From: a virus
Strand: one strand, 5' to 3'
Virus record (IMG/VR): IMGVR_UViG_3300031952_000002
Location: 1-64,000 of that record
DNA: 64,000 bases
Of this stretch, positions 44,143 to 53,229 are shown one piece after another. Positions within the stretch are counted from its first letter, which is position 1, and every line of letters begins with the position of its first letter. The translations under genes were made by a program, and so were the position numbers. Under the pieces are notes generated by a model that saw nothing but the letters and a program-made list of their open reading frames with translations, did not search any database and was not told where the DNA came from.

Positions 44143-44327
44143 CCAAGGATAACTTAATCAAATTGGGCAGTTATAAAAAAGAAGTCCATGAAAAAGAAGA
44201 GATCTTACGTTGGCAAAAAGAACAAAAAACAGCCCAACGTTGGAGATTTGCTGGTGTTTGTATAATGTTTGTCAGCGCTATTGGTGTTACCGTGTCTTTA
44301 AGTCTGTTATTTTCTAAATTGTTCTAA
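44139..44327 (+). CDS. Small single-span membrane protein
   Basis: 62 residues. Charged helical N-terminus (HEKEEILRWQKEQKTAQRWR) followed by a single membrane span (about 37-58). An N-in single-span protein of this size beside lysis genes could be an inner-membrane spanin-like or antiholin-like protein. Its stop overlaps the start of the sigma-28 type promoter at 44325. Confidence 0.55.
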   Translation: MTKDNLIKLGSYKKEVHEKEEILRWQKEQKTAQRWRFAGVCIMFVSAIGVTVSLSLLFSKLF

Positions 44328-44351
44328 AGTTTTTCCAAAAATAGCCGATAA
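44325..44351 (+). promoter_or_regulatory. Sigma-28 (FliA/SigD)-type promoter
   Basis: TAAAGTTT-N11-GCCGATAA, full match, starting within the stop region of the preceding gene. It heads the lipoprotein metallopeptidase gene 202 bases downstream. Confidence 0.85.
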
Positions 44352-44553
44352 GAGTTTTAGAAGCGGTTGAAATATACGCGACACAAGATTTGGTAGCCAT
44401 ATGCGATAAAAGTATTGAAATATACAAGAAAGAATACTCAGAGAAGTAAGCCCGTTGGTCTTAAATCAATAGGTGTTGCTGCCTTATTCAGCATTAACCC
44501 CGGCCCGAATCCGCCTTAACCAAATGAGGCTTGCAATTAGCAAAGGAGATAAT
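44352..44553 (+). other. Long leader of the metallopeptidase gene
   Basis: About 200 bases without a confident gene. The frame ending at TAA near 44449 (VLEAVEIYATQDLVAICDKS and on) is open but has no start codon, so it may be a gene remnant. The rest has no clear hairpin terminator. The SD AAAGGAG lies just before 44554. Confidence 0.4.
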
Positions 44554-45252
44554 ATGCTAAAGTTTTTACCGGTTTTTTTGTTTTTGGTTGGATGTCTTGG
44601 CACTAATAAAATAATTAACAATTATTCCACCTACCCTGCGTATTATAGTCAATATGATTCAGATTTCCGTAATATTGTTATGGATTTTGAAGTTGATGCA
44701 GCTATGCAAAACTCACCAGCAGATATAAAAAATATCAAATTAATCAAAATGGTAGAGGGTGAAATAGTTGGTAATGATCCAAACAATCCATTACCTATAA
44801 ACGTTATCGCTATTTGCCAAAGACAAAATAACAACACCAATAACTATATACATGTAGAAATTAGCTGGTGGTATGATGCTTCAGATTATCAGAGAAAACA
44901 GGTTTTGTATCATGAACTCGGGCACTGTAGCACGCTAAGTCTAGGTCACAATGATACCAAATTTAAATGGTCTTGCGGTATTGGGTATAGCATTATGAAA
45001 TCTAGTGCTGTTCCTGGCATTATAATGGAAAAATGTTGGCCAAGTATGGTGCAAGAGCTTTTTGACCCTCAATACAAGGCCATAACCGACAACAATGATT
45101 GTAAAAATGATGTATGTAGTGTAAAAAAACAAGAAGAACTGAGTCCAGGAGAATTGTTGTGGTGGGCTGTGGTTACTTATGGCTATGGGATCTTTATTAT
45201 TGTAACTTTGATGTGGATTTTGGCGATGTTATTTGAAAAGGGAGACCGCTAA
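44554..45252 (+). CDS. Lipoprotein zinc metallopeptidase
   Basis: 232 residues from the ATG at 44554 (AAAGGAG). Signal peptide ending in a lipobox LVGC (Cys14), then a ~170-residue periplasmic or surface domain with HELGHCSTLSLGH (His120, Glu121, His124, His132), a metzincin-like HExxH plus third His with two extra residues in between. Three further Cys (CKNDVC region) could form disulfides. A hydrophobic segment near the C-terminus (about 201-226) adds a membrane anchor. It likely cleaves envelope or wall peptides. Head gene of a sigma-28 type promoter; overlaps the convergent gene at 45229 by 24 bp. Confidence 0.7.
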   Translation: MLKFLPVFLFLVGCLGTNKIINNYSTYPAYYSQYDSDFRNIVMDFEVDAAMQNSPADIKNIKLIKMVEGEIVGNDPNNPLPINVIAICQRQNNNTNNYIHVEISWWYDASDYQRKQVLYHELGHCSTLSLGHNDTKFKWSCGIGYSIMKSSAVPGIIMEKCWPSMVQELFDPQYKAITDNNDCKNDVCSVKKQEELSPGELLWWAVVTYGYGIFIIVTLMWILAMLFEKGDR

Positions 45253-45585
45253 TTTAATGGCTGCTCCAAGGGCTCCAGGAGCCACTGTACCGATAGCTAC
45301 GGTAAGTATAACTAATGTGGCCCTGTGAACCCAAACCTCTTTGGTCCAGCGTTTTGATTGTTCTGCCACTGGTTTAAGTTTTTCGTCTATTGAACGAAAA
45401 AATGCTGTATCTTCTTGAACATGTTGATCTAAACGAAGCTGTACTTGGGGGAATTGTGTGTCAAATTTGGTACTTAGCTCAGCTTGACCTATTTCTACGC
45501 CACGAAGGCGGTCGTCTATTTTTTCCATTTTGGTGTCAACTTTATTAATAGCCGCCATCAAAGTGTCAAACTTTTGTTCATCCAT
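45229..45585 (-). CDS. Coiled-coil membrane protein, XhlA/holin-like
   Basis: 118 residues from the ATG at 45585 (AGGGGG upstream). Residues 1-75 are a helical coiled coil (INKVDTKMEKIDDRLRGVEI), followed by a C-terminal membrane span (about 90-117, TLVILTVAIGTVAPGALGAA). This is the XhlA-type layout seen in phage lysis cassettes. Adjacent to the NlpC/P60-like peptidase. Assignment is by architecture. Confidence 0.6.
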   Translation of the reverse strand: MDEQKFDTLMAAINKVDTKMEKIDDRLRGVEIGQAELSTKFDTQFPQVQLRLDQHVQEDTAFFRSIDEKLKPVAEQSKRWTKEVWVHRATLVILTVAIGTVAPGALGAAIKLAVSLFK

Positions 45586-45610
45586 GATTAGTCCCCCTAC
45601 CAACTAAAAA

Positions 45611-46132
45611 TTAGGTTTTGGCTATGTAACCAGCTTTTTGAATATTGTTTTCTACCCATGAAGGTCCGCCCTGTTCAGCATAAGATAAATCGATATTTGG
45701 TAACAATCTACTTACCTTAAGTACGTTTGCACAAAACTCGCTGCAAACCATAGTATCAGGTCCATCTCTAAGCGGGTTTTTTATGTTTTTACCTAAAAAT
45801 CCCGCAAACTTAACCAAAGCCATACCCAACAACTGTTTGTAGCCATATGGATTACCAGACACATTATTGATAAAGATTAAAACATTTTTGATGTCTTTAT
45901 GGTCAAAAACATCAAAACAATATTCTTTGATTATGATATTTTTATGAATATTGACAAAGTTGTCTTTAGTTAGTGTATGGATGTTCCATTCAGCGGCCTG
46001 CAGAACAATATCTTGACCAGTTAAAGGGTGGATGTAACTAATATAGCAATGAGAATAAGGCCTTTGTTCGGCCCAACGCAAAAGTTTTGAAAAAAGTAAA
46101 TTTCTTTTGCTAAACCCAACCTTTAGTTGCAT
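45611..46132 (-). CDS. Permuted NlpC/P60-like cysteine peptidase
   Basis: 173 residues from the ATG at 46132. The ATG at 46138 sits only one base from the SD AAGGA and is less likely. Permuted papain-fold order: His28 in RPYSHCYISY, then VLQAAEW, then Cys130 in MVCSEFCANVL. This is the YiiX/YebB-like branch of NlpC/P60. Expected activity is cleavage of peptide or acyl amide bonds, possibly wall peptides as an endolysin. No signal peptide, so export would need a holin. It follows the fibre operon and precedes a holin-like gene. Confidence 0.7.
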   Translation of the reverse strand: MQLKVGFSKRNLLFSKLLRWAEQRPYSHCYISYIHPLTGQDIVLQAAEWNIHTLTKDNFVNIHKNIIIKEYCFDVFDHKDIKNVLIFINNVSGNPYGYKQLLGMALVKFAGFLGKNIKNPLRDGPDTMVCSEFCANVLKVSRLLPNIDLSYAEQGGPSWVENNIQKAGYIAKT

Positions 46133-46134
46133 GT

Positions 46135-46641
46135 TCATGTCCTTGGCATTCCAAGATAGTCTTGGATTCGGTTTCTAAAAAAGGCTAATTTAGCTTCTGT
46201 GATAAGAGTACCATCCGGAACAACTTTTGTTAATTCGTCTAAAGCTACATAAAGAGATCCGGTCGAAATAGCAGCCTGAACGCCAGCTGTAGCTACAACA
46301 ATAGATTTAATTTGTTCAATATTGTATCCAGACAAAGTATTTTGAGCACCGTAGTCTGCAATAAGATCTCTACCAAAGTTCATGGCATTGATAATTTTAT
46401 TTTTAACAGTGTTGATCATTATAGTAGAGGTTTGCGCAGTTTGATATGCAGTATACCATGCATGATAAGTATCGCGATGAGTCGCAACATACGCAGAATA
46501 TTCTGCTTGCGTCATAGTAAGCCAACCTGACGCAGCGTTTTCGCCATCAGCCAGCGCTTTAACCTCACACGGCCACACGCCCGGAATATTATCGGGATTT
46601 TGGGACGGAGATAATTCAGAATAAAGAAGAACTGCTAACAT
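46135..46641 (-). CDS. Fibre-operon protein of unknown role
   Basis: 168 residues. Trp/Pro-rich N-terminal 40 residues, then a helical region with MTQAEYSAYVATHRDTY. It lies directly after the fibre gene at 46652, in the place of a fibre assembly protein, comparable in position to the 116-residue gene at 1578. Its stop overlaps the peptidase gene start region. Confidence 0.55.
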   Translation of the reverse strand: MLAVLLYSELSPSQNPDNIPGVWPCEVKALADGENAASGWLTMTQAEYSAYVATHRDTYHAWYTAYQTAQTSTIMINTVKNKIINAMNFGRDLIADYGAQNTLSGYNIEQIKSIVVATAGVQAAISTGSLYVALDELTKVVPDGTLITEAKLAFFRNRIQDYLGMPRT

Positions 46642-46651
46642 ATTAATTTCC

Positions 46652-48148
46652 TTATCTTTCTTGTATCCACATACACCAGTCTAGGTTTACTAAACTTGAA
46701 GTGGTTGAGTTGCCGCCAATTTTGTTCACCTTAGCAACCGGTCTCATTACAGCGGCAGCTAATGGGATGTTTGTCGTAGAACTACCAATCAGCACATATC
46801 CAGAACCAGAGTCTACATAAAAATCTACGTTTGTTCTTGTGGCGTTTACTTCAGCTCTAACTTTATACCAAGCGTTAATTGCTATAGCTATTGTTGAGTT
46901 AACGGTTGTAGAGGTTGATGCGTTTCTTGTAATACCTTGCCATTGACCGGCGTTGATTCCAGATGAATAAACAAAATAAACACCGTTAATAGGATCACCA
47001 ATAGTTACGGTGTCTTGAATACCAAGCCGAACTTCGTAAGTAATAGCGCCAGTGGATAATACCGGAACTCTGACTCTCCACTCTATTGTGGTGGGGCCAG
47101 TCCCAAGAGAAATTTTATTTATGTTGTTAAATGCAGATATTGCTGCAGTACCCGTGTTGATATTGTTTGTACCTGTGGCAACTGTTATGATACCAATCGG
47201 ATCACCAGAAGCGGCGGCGGCATTAATGGTAGTAGCGCCACCTGCGTTGACTGTAGATGCCCAATCAAAAGGGTTGCCGCCAGCTCCGATAGTTGCCCAA
47301 TTAAAATCATCGAAATTGTATTTAGGAAAGCTTAAGTCGCGCCACGCGCCGCCGCGATAAAAATCAAAACCAACACCATTAAACCTGATGTTTCCATTGG
47401 TTGTGTCGGTAGAGTTACCAGGACGAATAGCATCAGTGGTAGAAATTTGTCCAGATACTTGCAGTTTAGTTGAACCATCATCAATTGTGGTACCAATTAA
47501 AACACGGCCAGAGGCGTGAATTCTTAATCTTTCTGATTCTGCCAAAGAACCGATAGGAGTCGTATAAAGTGCAATATGAGTTCCCATTGCACTATTAGTA
47601 AAGGTTTCTGCAGCAATAAAAGCGATTGAACCAGTTTGATTTGCATTAAATTGCGATGTTCCATATCCAATTGCATCGAACTCAGCAAATACTTGACCGG
47701 AAGTAATGGCGGTTGGGGAACCAACTGTACCGTTGGCTTTTCTTACGGTAATAACTGAAGCATTAGCTCCATAGCCGTCTACAAAAGCGCCATTATCCCC
47801 GGCAGTAGTATTAGCTACCACACTTAATGGCCTTAATGGTGTGTTTGTGCCAATACCAAGTCGGCTGTTAGTTTGGTCCCAAAATAGGTTGGTATTATTT
47901 TGGCTTATTGCTCCGGTAGAATTACTAAAAAGCACAGAGCCAGTAGTAAAAGCGCTAGATTGACTTGCAGTTAAAGACCAGGCAGTGTCGGCTGCTCCAA
48001 CCTTAAGATAAGAAAAACCAACACTACCACTATTAAAGAAAGCTCTAGAGCCAATAGGGGCAGATGTTCCTGCTGCAGCGCCAGGATCTGCATCTACTTC
48101 TAGTAGCAGTATCTGGTTAAGAGTAACTTGCCCAGTTATTAAAGCCAT
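46652..48148 (-). CDS. Tail fibre protein
   Basis: 498 residues. The N-terminal domain (EVDADPGAAAG...APIGSRAFF...YLKVGAADTAWSL) is paralogous to the N-terminus of the gene at 48176, suggesting both attach to the same baseplate site. A shaft motif FWDQTNSRLGIGTNTPL follows, and the C-terminal ~180 residues form a laminin-G-like jelly-roll candidate (beta-rich, IEWRVRVP...WYKVRAEVN). Receptor-binding role probable. Confidence 0.75.
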   Translation of the reverse strand: MALITGQVTLNQILLLEVDADPGAAAGTSAPIGSRAFFNSGSVGFSYLKVGAADTAWSLTASQSSAFTTGSVLFSNSTGAISQNNTNLFWDQTNSRLGIGTNTPLRPLSVVANTTAGDNGAFVDGYGANASVITVRKANGTVGSPTAITSGQVFAEFDAIGYGTSQFNANQTGSIAFIAAETFTNSAMGTHIALYTTPIGSLAESERLRIHASGRVLIGTTIDDGSTKLQVSGQISTTDAIRPGNSTDTTNGNIRFNGVGFDFYRGGAWRDLSFPKYNFDDFNWATIGAGGNPFDWASTVNAGGATTINAAAASGDPIGIITVATGTNNINTGTAAISAFNNINKISLGTGPTTIEWRVRVPVLSTGAITYEVRLGIQDTVTIGDPINGVYFVYSSGINAGQWQGITRNASTSTTVNSTIAIAINAWYKVRAEVNATRTNVDFYVDSGSGYVLIGSSTTNIPLAAAVMRPVAKVNKIGGNSTTSSLVNLDWCMWIQER

Positions 48149-48175
48149 GTAGAGCTTCCTTTAGTGTATCAATTA

Positions 48176-50203
48176 TTAACCATTAAGAACTTTAACGTGA
48201 GCAAACCAGGAATAGTTGTTTGAGGCTGCTCCAGTGGCTCGTATTCTAAAAGTTGTTCCAGAAACATCAATAATACAATTAGTTGCATTATTAGCCTCAG
48301 AAGTAAAGTCCGACTGGAGATTAAAAAGACTAACTGTACCTCCAATATTACTTACACGAGCGGTTCTAACATAACTAGATGCGTCACCAGTAGTGCCGCC
48401 AGTACCGCCAGTTCTGCGACCAATTACGCGAGCTTCAACCACAAGAGTTGTGTCGGTTGGAACTGTGTAGGTATATACAGAAGTTACGGTAGCATCGGTT
48501 GTATTAACAGTACCTTGTGCTTCAAAGTAGTTAATACCAGTTACTGCAACTTGTTTGTATATAGATCCGGTACCTAGCAAAACATTACCCTGAACATGCA
48601 ATGTTTCTGTTGGAGCATTGATGCCAACACCTAAGCGCTTATTGGTATTGTCCCAGAAAAAGTTGGTGTTGTCTTGAGCTGGTAGGCCAGTAGTAGCTGC
48701 ACCAAAATAAACGGAACCTGCTGTAATTGCACCATTTTCTATGATAGTACCAGCACTTGAAATCATTACTCGGTTGTTATTAAGAGCAGTAGAAGAATTG
48801 GTACCTCCATTTGCAATCGGGAGTATACCTGTTACTTCAGATGTCAGCGAGACGTTACTGGTAGATAAAACACCAGAAGTGGCCTTTACTACGCCTGTGC
48901 CAGTAAACCAAGTAGAGGCACCTGTACCGCCAGACAACAAAGCTTGACCAGCAGTACCAACTGCTGACAGAGCAAGACCGGTCGCAGTAGAATAAACATT
49001 AGCACCAGCCGCTGCGGTTAAGGAAGCGTTTGTACCGCCGCGCGTCATGGCTAGTTGCGCTTCAGAAGACATTACACCAGTACCATCATTAATTAAAACG
49101 TGGTTGGCTGATCCAGAAGCAAGCTTTGATCGAGCGATGTTGGCAGCAGCTGCAACTTCAGTGTTAGTAATACCACCAGTAGCAACTTGGAGACCTGAAG
49201 CGCCTTTAGACAGAGTAGTCCCGGCTAAAAGGTGATCCAATTGATTACCTGTAAAAGTAAGGCCAGAGTTAGTGGCCAAAGATACAGCAAATTGAGTACC
49301 AGTAAGAGACAAGCCGTTACCAGCGGTATAAGTACCTGCACCAGCAAATTGAACAAAAACAATATTAGAAGTACCAACAGTAATTGGCGCTGGTGTGGTT
49401 TGAACCCAAGCTGTGTCACCGTTTACAGCTCCTTCGTCAACAAAAACTGCAGCCCCAATAAACTCAGCCGCCAAATCCATGTCAACCGCTCTGGTCCATG
49501 CACCAGCCGCAGCAACATAAACACCATTATTCGATTGTGTTGTTTGGTTTTTAACCAAAACTCGATCACCAGAAATAACGGTAATCGTATCAATGGTTAA
49601 CAAACCAGACAAAACAGCTAAGTTGGCTGTAGTAGCAACACGAGCCGCTAATTTCCAAGCTAAACCTTGAGCAACTGCATCAACATATGCTTTGGTTGCT
49701 GCATCTTGAGCTGCCGTTGGGTCTGCCATGCTAGTAATTTTTTGGGAACCCATATTAACAGCAGAACTAAAGGTTTTAGATCCTCCAATAGTTTGAGTGC
49801 CTTGGCTAAGAATAAAGTCGGCAGAGGTTACAGCGTCTCCTGGGTTAGGAATATTATAAGTTATACCAGCAGAGCGAGTTGGTTGAGAGGCGACACTGAC
49901 GTTAATGTTTTGAGTATTTTGAACATAAACATCATCAACGTTGTTTCCTGAAGCTGGATACAAAGCTAAAGATCCGGCAACACCAGAACTAACCGTACCA
50001 GATGAAGCCGTAGTGGACACAAGTTCCCAAGCCGTGTTACCTGCTCCAGTCTTAACGTAGATTTGTCCAACTGGTGTACCGGAATTATTAATGGTACCAA
50101 AAGAACCTATAACAGCAGCAAATCCACCACCTGTACGAGGATCAGAATCTAGAGACAGTATCGCTACCTCTCCAAGAGTTAAAAGATCAACTAAAACAGC
50201 CAT
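48176..50203 (-). CDS. Long tail fibre protein
   Basis: 675 residues. N-terminal attachment domain (SLDSDPRTGGG...YVKTGAGNTAWELV) shared with the gene at 46652. The shaft contains KITSMADPTAAQDAATKAYVD, the common phage fibre repeat, and FFWDNTNKRLGVGINAPTE. The C-terminal ~110 residues (VVEARVIGRRTGG...SWFAHVKVLNG) form a tip domain shared with the gene at 50214. Confidence 0.8.
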   Translation of the reverse strand: MAVLVDLLTLGEVAILSLDSDPRTGGGFAAVIGSFGTINNSGTPVGQIYVKTGAGNTAWELVSTTASSGTVSSGVAGSLALYPASGNNVDDVYVQNTQNINVSVASQPTRSAGITYNIPNPGDAVTSADFILSQGTQTIGGSKTFSSAVNMGSQKITSMADPTAAQDAATKAYVDAVAQGLAWKLAARVATTANLAVLSGLLTIDTITVISGDRVLVKNQTTQSNNGVYVAAAGAWTRAVDMDLAAEFIGAAVFVDEGAVNGDTAWVQTTPAPITVGTSNIVFVQFAGAGTYTAGNGLSLTGTQFAVSLATNSGLTFTGNQLDHLLAGTTLSKGASGLQVATGGITNTEVAAAANIARSKLASGSANHVLINDGTGVMSSEAQLAMTRGGTNASLTAAAGANVYSTATGLALSAVGTAGQALLSGGTGASTWFTGTGVVKATSGVLSTSNVSLTSEVTGILPIANGGTNSSTALNNNRVMISSAGTIIENGAITAGSVYFGAATTGLPAQDNTNFFWDNTNKRLGVGINAPTETLHVQGNVLLGTGSIYKQVAVTGINYFEAQGTVNTTDATVTSVYTYTVPTDTTLVVEARVIGRRTGGTGGTTGDASSYVRTARVSNIGGTVSLFNLQSDFTSEANNATNCIIDVSGTTFRIRATGAASNNYSWFAHVKVLNG

Positions 50204-50213
50204 TTAATACCTC

Positions 50214-51170
50214 TTAAAAAATTGATTGTAATCTGATAGATCCCGACCATCGATAATTATCTGAAGTTGGGGACTTAACATTAAAAGTTATAGAGCTTGT
50301 GCCTAGAGTATACGACACATTAAAACCATTACTAGATTTAACCGTAAAATCTGACTGCCAACCTGAACCTTGTAATTGAGCACTAGAGGACTGGCAATAA
50401 ACAACCATAGACCTTTTAAAACACGCCCTATCTGTTCCGTCAGTTTTTCTAGCAATAACCTCAAACTCTACACTATTAACAGATGGATCTGGAATATTTA
50501 TAGTATAGCAAGTTTGAAAAGTATTGGCATTGGTTTCAACATAAAATGTATCCTGTTGTAATCCCGTAGCATTAGCCGAAACGTGACTTTTTTGTTCAAA
50601 TTGCATTCCAGGACTAGAAGTACCTAAACCAAATCTTTGATTTGTAGTAAATCTAGCGGCTTCAATTGAGTTTGTTTTTAATACAAGCCCTTGAAAATCA
50701 TTGGTACCTAAAAAATTAGGTCCAGCTGTTGTTCCGTAATTGCCGCTTACGTCCCAATTAGCTGGATCTCCAGCTATAGCCAAATCAACACTAGCTACAA
50801 CATATAAAATACCATCAGTAGCGCTTTGCCGAAGAACAACAGCAATAATTGGACCACCAATAACACTAGTTAAATTGCCAGAAGAACTGCAATACAAAGA
50901 GGTTCCAACAATCCAAGAAGAGGTGTTTAGCGATCTCATTAATCCAATACAGGTAACAGTACCTTTGGTTCCGGCTAAAATATCTGATTGAGCTATACCA
51001 AAACTAGCGTAAACATTAGAATTTCCCAATTTAACTGTTGGGAATTGTATACCAAACCCGTCAATACGTACCACTTGACCTTTAGTAATAGTTAAAGCTT
51101 CCGAGTTTTCAACTTGTTGACTACTTGGAGCATGTAAGTCTGTATAATCTAACTGTCTATGGTAACTCAA
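50214..51170 (-). CDS. Tail fibre protein with shared C-terminal domain
   Basis: 318 residues. The N-terminal ~150 residues form a compact beta domain (LTITKGQVVRIDG...VASVDLAIAGDPANW) seen at the base of other phage fibres. FGLGTSSPGMQFEQ forms a short shaft. The C-terminal ~115 residues (VEFEVIARKTDG...YRWSGSIRLQ) match the tip of the fibre at 48176. Lies between the attachment proteins and the long fibre. Confidence 0.75.
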   Translation of the reverse strand: MSYHRQLDYTDLHAPSSQQVENSEALTITKGQVVRIDGFGIQFPTVKLGNSNVYASFGIAQSDILAGTKGTVTCIGLMRSLNTSSWIVGTSLYCSSSGNLTSVIGGPIIAVVLRQSATDGILYVVASVDLAIAGDPANWDVSGNYGTTAGPNFLGTNDFQGLVLKTNSIEAARFTTNQRFGLGTSSPGMQFEQKSHVSANATGLQQDTFYVETNANTFQTCYTINIPDPSVNSVEFEVIARKTDGTDRACFKRSMVVYCQSSSAQLQGSGWQSDFTVKSSNGFNVSYTLGTSSITFNVKSPTSDNYRWSGSIRLQSIF

Positions 51171-51185
51171 TGAAATTGCTCCTAT

Positions 51186-51821
51186 TTATATAACTACTAC
51201 GTTACCATTATTATCAATAACTATAGCTGGATCTTCTTTAATGTAGGTACTGGAATATAGATCATATTGCACTCTTATAGATCCAGCTGGAGTATATTCA
51301 TGGGTAATTATATCATTATAATTTACTAGGTTATCTTGAGTGTGAAAATGGTCCACCCTGTTATATATTATACCCCCCAGTTCTGGTCTAGGTGGGGTAG
51401 TGATATTGGCGTTAAACATACTTCCACCAGTGCTGCTTTGGCGAGCAACAGATGGATCGTTTATGACCACAAACATTCTGCCGTCTAAGGTCGCGGTTCC
51501 TACATAGTCCTGTATTAAAAATCCTACGTCCCCTGGAACAACCGTTATAGTATTGGTCAAGTTGTCATAGTTAGATACCTTAAATAGTTTACCTGTATTG
51601 GGTCCACCAGAGGTCACCCTAAAGTAACATCCATTTTTAAGCCAATTTGGTATCATAGCAGGACTAGAAAAAGTGATAGTCTGGTTAGCAGCACTAAAAG
51701 CCATAGTGCCAGATGATATCTCACAATAGTCATCAACGCCAGTTAGCTTTTTAGATCTACCACCCCAAATAACATTTAAACCTATTAATTTTTTAATAAA
51801 CTGTGGCCATGTTTCTAGCAT
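51186..51821 (-). CDS. Fibre attachment/baseplate connector protein
   Basis: 211 residues, beta-rich. It contains NRVDHFHTQDNLVNYND, a His-rich turn of the type found in connector loops. Overlaps the upstream gene by seven bases. No sure family; virion role inferred from the operon. Confidence 0.55.
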   Translation of the reverse strand: MLETWPQFIKKLIGLNVIWGGRSKKLTGVDDYCEISSGTMAFSAANQTITFSSPAMIPNWLKNGCYFRVTSGGPNTGKLFKVSNYDNLTNTITVVPGDVGFLIQDYVGTATLDGRMFVVINDPSVARQSSTGGSMFNANITTPPRPELGGIIYNRVDHFHTQDNLVNYNDIITHEYTPAGSIRVQYDLYSSTYIKEDPAIVIDNNGNVVVI

Positions 51822-53137
51822 GGGTTGGTATCTCCGGTATATATATCTGCCCCGTCAACATCACTATATGCAGTAGAGACTCTGGTTACCTCTAGAGCAC
51901 AGCCGTAACTGAAATTAGTGCTTTTAATTTTATCCCCAAGAGATCCGTTTAAATTGGCAATTACATCTACAGTAGCAACAGGTCCAGGCACAACAGAAAT
52001 AAAAGCAAACCTACTGTCTAAATAACCAACACCGCTACCAGCAACAAAAGTATCACCAATTACTATACTGTTATAAATACTGAACTTCAAGTCTATAGTT
52101 TCATTGGCCGTTAGTCCAGTAAAGGTAACCTTTTTCTGGCTGATGTTATAGCTAGTGACAGTTAAAGTAAGCCCAACATTTAAGCCGTTGATTACTTTAA
52201 TTTTCCTGCCTATCACTTTTAGCCACTCTGGTACCGTCTTGAAAACCATGGTACCAAGGCCGCTATTTATCACCACTTGGTCCGAAGACTGGTTAAAGGT
52301 GCCGTAGTCCCCAGATACTATCTGGTGTATGATACCGTCATTTGCACCGGTTCCCGCTGCCTGGAAATACTTAGCTTTTTTGGCCGTAAGGTATTCTGGA
52401 GCTAGAGCATTAAAGTAGATGGTATTTGTAGTAAAGATCACGTCACCCGATTGAGTTAAATAGGTGTTTTCGTAATCATTAAAGCCAGTTATCGTATAGG
52501 TAGTTTCGTTTACTGGACTACCATCTCCCGCAGTTTCATAATAATACAAAGAGCTTGGGTTAGAGGCCATAAACGGCAAAGGGGTAGTAAAAATGGCTAT
52601 ACCAGCTGGAACATCACACAAGCGCATACTACCCAAATAACCCTTAGATTGGTCTCTAACAAATTCCCTTATTTCCCTAAGGTTATATTGGCAATCATAG
52701 ACAAATCTTGCCTCAGGGTAGTCGGTGTCTAGGCTGCCTTCTTGGGTGGTAAGGTAATTACCGTGTTGGCTAACCAGTGCGGACCTGACAGCCAATATAG
52801 GCTCTTCTGCTAAGGTCATCTTGCCGGGTTCTGTGCCTACCGGGTAAACCCTGGCTTGTTCTGGAGCATCTAACATACCGCCAGTAAACTGAGCTAGATT
52901 CAATGAACTTAGGTCTTGATTGTTTTCGAGCTTGACCGTTATAAATCTAGCGTCCCAGACCCTAGCTATGACCAGCTCGGTACTAAAAAGACCATTTTTA
53001 CGCAAAATTAACTTTTGACCAACAAACAAACCGGTAGTAGTATACACTTCTATGGTGTTACCATTTACTGTTATATTCTCGATGGTTATACGGGGCCAAG
53101 TTTGGGCCGTCAACCCTGAGCCTATTTGCTTGTCCAC
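51815..53137 (-). CDS. Tail/baseplate structural protein
   Basis: 440 residues, beta-rich with a helical segment near 145-165 (YNLREIREFVRDQSKGYLGS). First gene of the fibre operon and divergent from the sigma-28-led plus cluster. Likely connects fibres to the baseplate. No named family recognised. Confidence 0.6.
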   Translation of the reverse strand: MDKQIGSGLTAQTWPRITIENITVNGNTIEVYTTTGLFVGQKLILRKNGLFSTELVIARVWDARFITVKLENNQDLSSLNLAQFTGGMLDAPEQARVYPVGTEPGKMTLAEEPILAVRSALVSQHGNYLTTQEGSLDTDYPEARFVYDCQYNLREIREFVRDQSKGYLGSMRLCDVPAGIAIFTTPLPFMASNPSSLYYYETAGDGSPVNETTYTITGFNDYENTYLTQSGDVIFTTNTIYFNALAPEYLTAKKAKYFQAAGTGANDGIIHQIVSGDYGTFNQSSDQVVINSGLGTMVFKTVPEWLKVIGRKIKVINGLNVGLTLTVTSYNISQKKVTFTGLTANETIDLKFSIYNSIVIGDTFVAGSGVGYLDSRFAFISVVPGPVATVDVIANLNGSLGDKIKSTNFSYGCALEVTRVSTAYSDVDGADIYTGDTNPC

Positions 53138-53163
53138 TTACGCCCCTTTTTGACCACCGGCAC

Positions 53164-53191
53164 TAAAGTTTTCATACAATTGTGCCGATAT
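53164..53191 (+). promoter_or_regulatory. Sigma-28-type promoter, 12-base spacer
   Basis: TAAAGTTT-N12-GCCGATAT. It has both boxes but one extra spacer base and the terminal T typical of Bacillus SigD sites. It lies 38 bases before the TTG start at 53230. Confidence 0.7.
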
Positions 53192-53229
53192 AAGATTAAG
53201 ATTCGGTTAAATTACTTAGGAGGTAAAAA

